Below are positions 59,308-64,000 of a DNA stretch of 64,000 bases, piece after piece. This DNA is from an uncultured Ruminococcus sp. GTDB lineage: Bacteria > Bacillota > Clostridia > Oscillospirales > Ruminococcaceae. Position 1 is the first letter of the stretch. The number at the start of each line of letters is the position of its first letter. The stretch is from positions 1 through 64,000 of the forward strand of contig CACZPI010000074.1 of the NCBI GenBank assembly GCA_902783005.1, written 5' to 3'. The notes beneath the pieces are model-generated. The model worked only from the letters and a program-made list of their open reading frames with translations, did not search any database and was not told the DNA's origin. Both the position numbers and the translations under genes were made by a program.

Positions 59308-59559
59308 TCAGAAATGATCGTGGAATGTTCTGGAGATGACGTCATCCTGCTGCTCCTTGGTCAGCTTGATGAAGTTCACCGCATAGCCGGAAACACGAAC
59401 CGTAAGCTGCGGATAATTCTCCGGATGCTGCTGTGCATCGAGCAGCGTTTCGCGGGTGAAGACATTCACATTCAGATGATGTCCGCCCTTCTGTACATAG
59501 CCGTCAAGCAGCTCTACCAGATTATCGACCTGCTGGTCATTCGCCTCAATATTTGCCAT
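59308..59559 (-). CDS. Separate glycyl-radical domain of pyruvate formate-lyase (GrcA-like)
   Basis: An 83-residue protein that matches the C-terminal 80 residues of a full-length [23 protein letters not shown], then [20 protein letters not shown] and the radical loop RVSGYAVNF with the radical Gly at residue 58, and a C-terminal ISRTFHDHF. In an ordinary PFL this domain is fused to the catalytic chain. Here the large chain lacks it. So this protein, like E. coli GrcA, should supply the radical glycine in trans, activated by PflA. The ATG at 59559 is set by AAGGAGGG. It is the third gene of the operon. Confidence 0.92.
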   Translation of the reverse strand: MANIEANDQQVDNLVELLDGYVQKGGHHLNVNVFTRETLLDAQQHPENYPQLTVRVSGYAVNFIKLTKEQQDDVISRTFHDHF

Positions 59560-59581
59560 GGTGATACCCTCCTTGTTTTCA

Positions 59582-59812
59582 TCAAAAATCTTCGTCATCC
59601 TCCGGATCCCCGCCCTCATTGGGAACGGCGCACGGCCCCGGACGGCCGCCGCATTCGGTGGAATTGACGGTCTGCACCTTCGCGCCGTCAAGTCCCTCTG
59701 CGGTATCCAGATTGATATGCTGGCTCCCCGCTTCGCACAGGCCGTCGAGCAGCCCTACCAGTGCATCAATTTCCTCGTCGGAAACGGGAGCATTCTTCTT
59801 GTCGTCAGTCAT
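59582..59812 (-). CDS. Degenerate paralogue of the glycyl-radical domain N-terminal part
   Basis: A 76-residue acidic protein. Residues 13-35 ([20 protein letters not shown]) align with [20 protein letters not shown] of the neighbouring glycyl-radical protein. After that the two diverge: there is no RVSGYAV radical loop, and the tail has Cys residues (ECGGRPGPC) and a run of acidic residues. It cannot carry the glycyl radical. Its start overlaps the pflB stop by 8 bases, with AGGA as the ribosome site, so it is coupled to pflB. A structural or regulatory role in the split enzyme is possible but unproven. Confidence 0.75.
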   Translation of the reverse strand: MTDDKKNAPVSDEEIDALVGLLDGLCEAGSQHINLDTAEGLDGAKVQTVNSTECGGRPGPCAVPNEGGDPEDDEDF

Positions 59813-61931
59813 TGTGATCCTCGCTCACGGCCTCCTGTGTCAGGCGGTCAATGTCCAGATCACCGGCAAAGATCTTCGTATTCTTGCCCAGCGCATCCGG
59901 AATGATGGAGAAGGTGTTCGAGATGCCGTCCTGTGCATGGCGGAACGGGAGCTTTGCCACGGAGGACAGGGAAGCTACGGCGCCGTGGGTGTCTCTGCCG
60001 TGCATCGGATTGGCGCCCGGTGCGAGCGGCACGCCCTGCTTTCTGCCGTCAGGGGTGTTGCCGGTCTTCTTGCCGTAGACCACATTGGAGGTGATCGTCA
60101 GGATCGACATGGTCGGCACGCTGTCACGGTAGGTGTGATGCTTGCGGATCTTGTCCATGAAGGTGCGCACGATGCTGACTGCGATCTCATCGACACGGTC
60201 ATCATCATTGCCGTACTTCGGGAAATCACCCTCGACCTCATAATCCACAACGACATTCTTCGTCACGCCGATGACATTGCCGGCCTTGTCCTTGATCTCC
60301 ACATCCTTGCGGATGGGCTTGACCTTGGCATACTTGATGGCGGACAGGGAATCGGCCACAACGGACAGGCCTGCGATACCGGTCGCGAAATAGCGCTTGA
60401 CATCGCGGTCATGCAGTGCCATCTGCAGGCGCTCATAGCTGTACTTGTCATGCATGTAATGGATGACATTCAGCGTATTGACATACAATCCTGCAAGCCA
60501 TTCCATCATGTCGTCGTACTTCTCCATGACATCGTCATAATCGAGCACATCGCCCTCGACCGGACGGTACTTCGGGCCGACCTGAACGCCGAGGCGCTCA
60601 TCGACACCGCCGTTGATGGCGTAGAGCAGGCACTTGGCGAGGTTGGCTCTCGCGCCGAAGAACTGCATTTCCTTGCCGACGCGCATCGAGGATACGCAGC
60701 AGGCAATGGTGTAGTCGTCGCCGTGGGTCACGCGCATCAGGTCGTCGTTCTCATACTGGATGGAGCTGGACTTGATGGACATTTTCGCGCAGAAGCGCTT
60801 GAATGCCTTCGGCAGTCTGGTAGACCACAGAATGGTCATATTCGGCTCCGGTGCCGTACCCAGGTTGTTCAGGGTATTCAGGTAGCGGAAGGAATTCTTC
60901 GTTACCATGTGCTGGCCGTCCACGGATACACCGCCGATGGATTCCGTGACCCATGTCGGGTCGCCGGAGAACAGGGAATTGTATTCCGGGGTTCTGGCGA
61001 ATTTCACCAGACGCAGCTTCATGATGAAATGGTCGATCAGCTCCTGTGCCTCGCGCTCGGTCAGGATGCCACGCTCCAGGTCACGCTGAATGAAGATGTC
61101 CAGGAAGGTCGAGGTGCGGCCGAGCGACATCGCAGCGCCGTTCTGCTCCTTGACGGCTGCCAGGTAGCCGAAATACAGCCATTGTACAGCTTCTCTTGCA
61201 TTCTTTGCGGGACGGGAGATGTCATAGCCGTAGATCTCACCGAGCTTCTTGAGGTCGTGCAGGGCATTGATCTGCTCCGACAGCTCCTCACGCAGGCGGA
61301 TGTTCTTGGAGGTCATGCGGACAAAATGCGTTTCCTTCTGGTGCTCCTTGTCCTCGATCAGCATATCCACGCCATACAATGCAACACGGCGGTAATCACC
61401 GACGATTCTGCCGCGGCCGTAGGCATCCGGCAGACCGGTCAGGATCGCTGCATGACGGGCGAGCTTCATCTCGGGGGTATAGGCATCGAATACACCCTGG
61501 TTATGTGTCTTTCTGTACTTGGTGAAGATCTCCACGACCTCCGGATCCACCTCATAGCCGTATTCCTTGCAGGCCTGCTGCGCCATGCGGATGCCGCCGA
61601 ACGGCTGCAGGGAACGCTTGAAGGGCTTGTCGGTCTGCAAGCCGACGATCTTTTCAAGATCCTTGTTCAGATAACCGGGGCCGTGAGAGGTGATGGTGGA
61701 GATGATCTTGGTATCCATATCCAGCACGCCGCCGGCCTCACGCTCCTGGCGGGAAAGCTCCATGACCTGGTCCCAGAGCTGCTTTGTGGCTTCGGTCGGG
61801 CCCTCCAGAAAGCTTTCATCGCCGTCATAGGGGGTGATGTTCCGGTGGATGAAGTCGCGTACATTCACCGATGTATTGCTCCATCTGCCGGGCTCAAAGC
61901 CCTCCCATTCCGGTGCGAATGTCTTAAACAT
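59805..61931 (-). CDS. pflB: Pyruvate formate-lyase large chain lacking the glycyl-radical domain
   Basis: A 708-residue chain that splits pyruvate and CoA into acetyl-CoA and formate. The PFL catalytic cysteines are present as Cys411-Cys412 ([10 protein letters not shown]). Typical blocks are [25 protein letters not shown], and near the end [17 protein letters not shown]. In full-length PFL (about 740-760 residues) the DALGK block leads to the glycyl-radical domain with RVSGYAV. Here it is followed by an unrelated 27-residue tail ([18 protein letters not shown]) and a stop. The radical domain is encoded two genes downstream. The ATG at 61931 is set by GGAAGGA. Two promoters lie upstream. Confidence 0.95.
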   Translation of the reverse strand: MFKTFAPEWEGFEPGRWSNTSVNVRDFIHRNITPYDGDESFLEGPTEATKQLWDQVMELSRQEREAGGVLDMDTKIISTITSHGPGYLNKDLEKIVGLQTDKPFKRSLQPFGGIRMAQQACKEYGYEVDPEVVEIFTKYRKTHNQGVFDAYTPEMKLARHAAILTGLPDAYGRGRIVGDYRRVALYGVDMLIEDKEHQKETHFVRMTSKNIRLREELSEQINALHDLKKLGEIYGYDISRPAKNAREAVQWLYFGYLAAVKEQNGAAMSLGRTSTFLDIFIQRDLERGILTEREAQELIDHFIMKLRLVKFARTPEYNSLFSGDPTWVTESIGGVSVDGQHMVTKNSFRYLNTLNNLGTAPEPNMTILWSTRLPKAFKRFCAKMSIKSSSIQYENDDLMRVTHGDDYTIACCVSSMRVGKEMQFFGARANLAKCLLYAINGGVDERLGVQVGPKYRPVEGDVLDYDDVMEKYDDMMEWLAGLYVNTLNVIHYMHDKYSYERLQMALHDRDVKRYFATGIAGLSVVADSLSAIKYAKVKPIRKDVEIKDKAGNVIGVTKNVVVDYEVEGDFPKYGNDDDRVDEIAVSIVRTFMDKIRKHHTYRDSVPTMSILTITSNVVYGKKTGNTPDGRKQGVPLAPGANPMHGRDTHGAVASLSSVAKLPFRHAQDGISNTFSIIPDALGKNTKIFAGDLDIDRLTQEAVSEDHND

Positions 61932-62013
61932 AACGATCCTTCCTTTCCATAAATCCATAAAACCATCATGCGTACCGCACCCATGAGAGCCGGTCTCGCA
62001 TTTCCATAGTCTT

Positions 62014-62042
62014 ATCATACTACTTTTTGAAAAGTTTGTCAA
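62014..62042 (-). promoter_or_regulatory. Main promoter for the pfl operon, with spacer palindrome
   Basis: TTGACA (62042-62037), 17 bases, TATGAT (62019-62014) on the minus strand. A second TTGACA lies at 62053-62048. The spacer contains the near-palindrome ACTTTTTGAAAAGT, which could bind a regulator between the two boxes. Confidence 0.85.
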
Positions 62043-62238
62043 GATTTTGTCAATCTAATTCTCCGACATGATCCGAATTCGTTCCTTTTGGACAGAATTC
62101 CCGCCTGTGCCGGTATATTTTTAGGCATTTTCGGCATATTTGCCATGCCGGACATCCGCCTGCACGCCCCCGGCGCCTGTGCAAATGCGTTTCACGGGTT
62201 TACGCACGGCAGGTCGGGAAAGTGCGGATTCATTTTCT

Positions 62239-62267
62239 ATTATACTCCATTCAGGCAGAAAATACAA
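62239..62267 (-). promoter_or_regulatory. Possible second promoter upstream of pfl
   Basis: TTGTAT (62267-62262), 17 bases, TATAAT (62244-62239) on the minus strand. Transcription from here would give a leader of about 300 bases. Confidence 0.5.
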
Positions 62268-62370
62268 GTCTTTGCGTGAGACAATTTTATGAATGGATTA
62301 TGAACCGTCATATCTGTCCCGTCCGGCGCATAGACTCCAGCAGAATCCTACAGAAACGGAGTGGAGCATC

Positions 62371-62649
62371 ATGCACAGTCAGCCGGAGGAACGGGCGGTC
62401 GCGCTCGGGAATTATATCGCGGAGCATCGGGCTACCGTCCGTGCCGCCGCCGCACAGTTCGGGATCTCCAAAAGCACCGTTCACAAGGACGTCAGCGAAC
62501 GGCTGCCGCACATCCGGCCGCAGCTTGCTGCCGAGGTACAGGCGGTGCTTGCCCGCAACAAGGAGGAGCGCCATATCCGCGGCGGAATGGCCACGCGGAG
62601 AAAATATGCCGCCATCGCCAGAATGCGGCCGACGCATTCCGACAAATAA
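62371..62649 (+). CDS. spoIIID: SpoIIID-like transcriptional regulator
   Basis: A 92-residue DNA-binding protein. The helix-turn-helix FGISKSTVHKDVSERLP matches SpoIIID, as do ALGNYIAEHRATVRAAAAQ before it and ERHIRGGMATRRKY after it. In Bacillus and Clostridium, SpoIIID controls mother-cell gene expression during sporulation. Whether this organism sporulates is not shown by the window. The ATG at 62371 follows GGAGTGGAGC; an in-frame start at 62293 has no site. It lies 66 bases before the Clp ATPase gene. Confidence 0.93.
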   Translation: MHSQPEERAVALGNYIAEHRATVRAAAAQFGISKSTVHKDVSERLPHIRPQLAAEVQAVLARNKEERHIRGGMATRRKYAAIARMRPTHSDK

Positions 62650-62715
62650 TGCACGCGGAATGTGATATACTGGATGTGTACGCGATTCCAAAACCATCCG
62701 AAAGGAGACCTGTTC

Positions 62716-64000
62716 TTGCAGAATCTCAGACACTATGACATCGACCGTTTCTCCAGCCATGTGCTGCTCGCGCTTGAATGCGCTATGCAGACCGCCGGAG
62801 AGATGGGACACACCTATATCGGAACGGAGCATTATCTCACCGGACTGCTTCAGCAGGGCGAAGGCACGGCAGCCGCCCTGCTGCGTTCCTGCGGCCTGAC
62901 AGCAGAAAGCCTGCTGCATCAGATCGCGGTGACGGTCGGCCGCGGGCATCACACCGATCCGGGCTACGGCTGCATGACCCCTGCGCTGCACCGCATCTTC
63001 CGGGATGCCCAGCGGCTTGCGGACAGCAGCGGCGCACGGATCGCCGGCACCCGGCATATGCTGACGGCCATGCTTGAGGACGAAAACTGCGCTGCCTGCG
63101 AGCTGCTGGTCAGCCTGCATGCAGATACGACCTTTTTACTTTGCGGCTGCCGGAAGGGCTCCCCTGCCCCGCACAGATCCCCGGTGCCGCCGCGGGAATC
63201 CGATCTGCCGCAGCTCTTCCGCTACGGGCAGCTTTTGCTCCCGGATGATGCGGACGATCCCCTGATCGGGCGTGAAGAGGAGATCTTCCGGGTCATGCAG
63301 ATCCTTTCGCGCCGTTCCAAGAACAATCCCTGTCTGATCGGTGAGCCCGGTGTCGGCAAGACCGCCATCGTACAGGGCGTGGCAGCACGCTTTGCACGCG
63401 GGGAGGTCCCGGCGCAGCTTGCAGGGAAATTCATATTTTCCCTGGACATCGGGGCGCTGCTGGCCGGTGCCAAATACCGGGGCGATTTTGAGGAAAGGCT
63501 GCGTGCCTGCACGGAGGAGGTCATCCGGGACGGGCGGATCATTCTCTTTATTGATGAGCTGCACCTGATCGCGGGGGCAGGTGCAGCAGAGGGCGCGATT
63601 GATGCGGCCAATCTGCTCAAGCCCGCCCTTGCCCGCGGAGAGCTGCGGCTGATCGGTGCCACGACCCCCGCCGAATACAGTCGCACAATTGAAAAGGACG
63701 GCGCACTTGCCAGGCGGTTCCAGTCCGTGACAGTGCCGGAGCCGACAGATGCCCAGACGCTTGCCATACTCGGCGGCCTGCGGGAGCGGTTTGAAGCCTA
63801 CCATCATGTGAAGCTCACACACGGCGTGATCGAGCAATGCGTTTCTGTTTCCGGCAGGTATATCGGGGACAAGAGCTATCCGGACAAGGCGCTTGACCTG
63901 CTGGATGAAGCTTGTGCGCGGGCTTCGCTGCGTTCGGAGGAAACGATCCCGGAGGTCGCGGCAGAGGATGTGGCTGCGGTGGCCTCCGTCCGGACAGGCA
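62716..64000 (+). CDS. ClpC-type AAA+ ATPase, cut by the window edge
   Basis: The first 428 codons of a Clp-family unfoldase. The N-terminal Clp repeat domain (about 1-150) has GHTYIGTEHYLTGLLQQGEG. The first AAA module has Walker A GEPGVGKT (209-216), Walker B ILFIDE (near 280) and GAKYRGDFEERLR, as in ClpC/ClpA/ClpB. The N-domain favours ClpC or ClpA, which deliver proteins to ClpP. The TTG at 62716 follows AAAGGAG by 8 bases. The linker between N-domain and AAA module (about 140-180) is longer and more Cys/Pro-rich than usual. The C-terminus is outside the window. Confidence 0.9.
   Translation, partial: MQNLRHYDIDRFSSHVLLALECAMQTAGEMGHTYIGTEHYLTGLLQQGEGTAAALLRSCGLTAESLLHQIAVTVGRGHHTDPGYGCMTPALHRIFRDAQRLADSSGARIAGTRHMLTAMLEDENCAACELLVSLHADTTFLLCGCRKGSPAPHRSPVPPRESDLPQLFRYGQLLLPDDADDPLIGREEEIFRVMQILSRRSKNNPCLIGEPGVGKTAIVQGVAARFARGEVPAQLAGKFIFSLDIGALLAGAKYRGDFEERLRACTEEVIRDGRIILFIDELHLIAGAGAAEGAIDAANLLKPALARGELRLIGATTPAEYSRTIEKDGALARRFQSVTVPEPTDAQTLAILGGLRERFEAYHHVKLTHGVIEQCVSVSGRYIGDKSYPDKALDLLDEACARASLRSEETIPEVAAEDVAAVASVRTG

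Larger units (their letters stand above)
61932..62370. other. Intergenic region between pflB and spoIIID
   Basis: It holds two leftward promoters for the pfl operon and a leader of about 75 to 300 bases. It also has a short palindrome in the first promoter. No clear rightward promoter for spoIIID was found. No RNA gene was recognised. Confidence 0.55.

Noticed and set aside
59582..61931. Frameshift as the reason for the shortened PFL chain
   Set aside because: The small downstream frames have their own ribosome sites and starts. The sequence after DALGK does not continue the PFL domain in another frame, and the radical-domain gene begins about 250 bases further on. A single indel does not explain this.
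59619..61952. 777-codon plus-strand frame opposite pflB
   Set aside because: It is the shadow of pflB; there is no recognisable domain or ribosome site.

Overview
The window looks like a chromosomal stretch of an anaerobic, fermentative, Gram-positive-type clostridium. GC is moderately high, and the closest fit from gene content is the Ruminococcus / Oscillospiraceae group; this is an inference without any database search. Reasons: pyruvate formate-lyase plus L-lactate dehydrogenase with no respiratory genes, a Firmicutes-style L10 leader ahead of rplJ-rplL, SpoVG, SpoIIID and BofA homologues, DUF4250/DUF4236/DUF4321/DUF6273 proteins, strong AGGAGG ribosome sites and many near-consensus sigma-A promoters. 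No tRNA, rRNA, CRISPR array, intact insertion sequence or prophage was seen. Nearly all the DNA is coding.

Layout: 1-3.1 kb holds pgk (cut), a DUF4250-VanZ-small protein set and a zinc-ribbon protein. 3.1-3.4 kb is a non-coding patch carrying an inverted copy of the coaBC tail. 3.4-9.4 kb runs rightward: a glycosyltransferase/alpha-glucosidase pair, DUF4236, DUF6273 and ldh. 9.4-18.3 kb runs leftward: a TerB-like protein, LysR, TrpB2, a MoxR/VWA pair, a periplasmic-binding-fold/GGDEF protein and an ECF S component. 18.4-21.8 kb runs rightward: coaBC, a VanY remnant and an SGNH lipoprotein. 21.8-36.4 kb runs leftward: a sigma/anti-sigma pair, hisS, an MgsA-like protein, a MinD-like ATPase, the mreB-mreC-mreD-PBP2 elongation operon, DUF4321, dut, a U32 protein, zapA, lexA and murC. 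36.5-52.5 kb holds spoVG, NUDIX, YfhO, a phosphodiesterase, a four-gene cluster ending in BofA, rplJ-rplL, a sugar dehydratase, tyrA, a 966-residue repeat-bearing membrane protein and proBA. 52.6-62 kb holds a leucine-rich-repeat protein, an acetyltransferase, a MoxR-DUF58-membrane operon and the pfl operon. 62.3-64 kb holds spoIIID and a Clp ATPase cut by the window edge.

Functionally the region is dominated by envelope growth and division (mreBCD, PBP2, murC, zapA, MinD-like, YfhO, sugar dehydratase), housekeeping and fermentation. The most unusual feature is the pfl operon. The large pyruvate formate-lyase chain ends where the glycyl-radical domain should begin. That domain is a separate 83-residue protein, and a second, degenerate 76-residue copy of its first part lies between them. 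Other points worth attention: an MgsA-like protein lacking two expected catalytic residues; a 123-bp, 97 % identical inverted duplication of the coaBC tail; a decayed VanY carboxypeptidase; a VWA/MoxR pair whose metallopeptidase-like motif reads HTIMH rather than HExxH; and a 21-copy 15-bp coding repeat.
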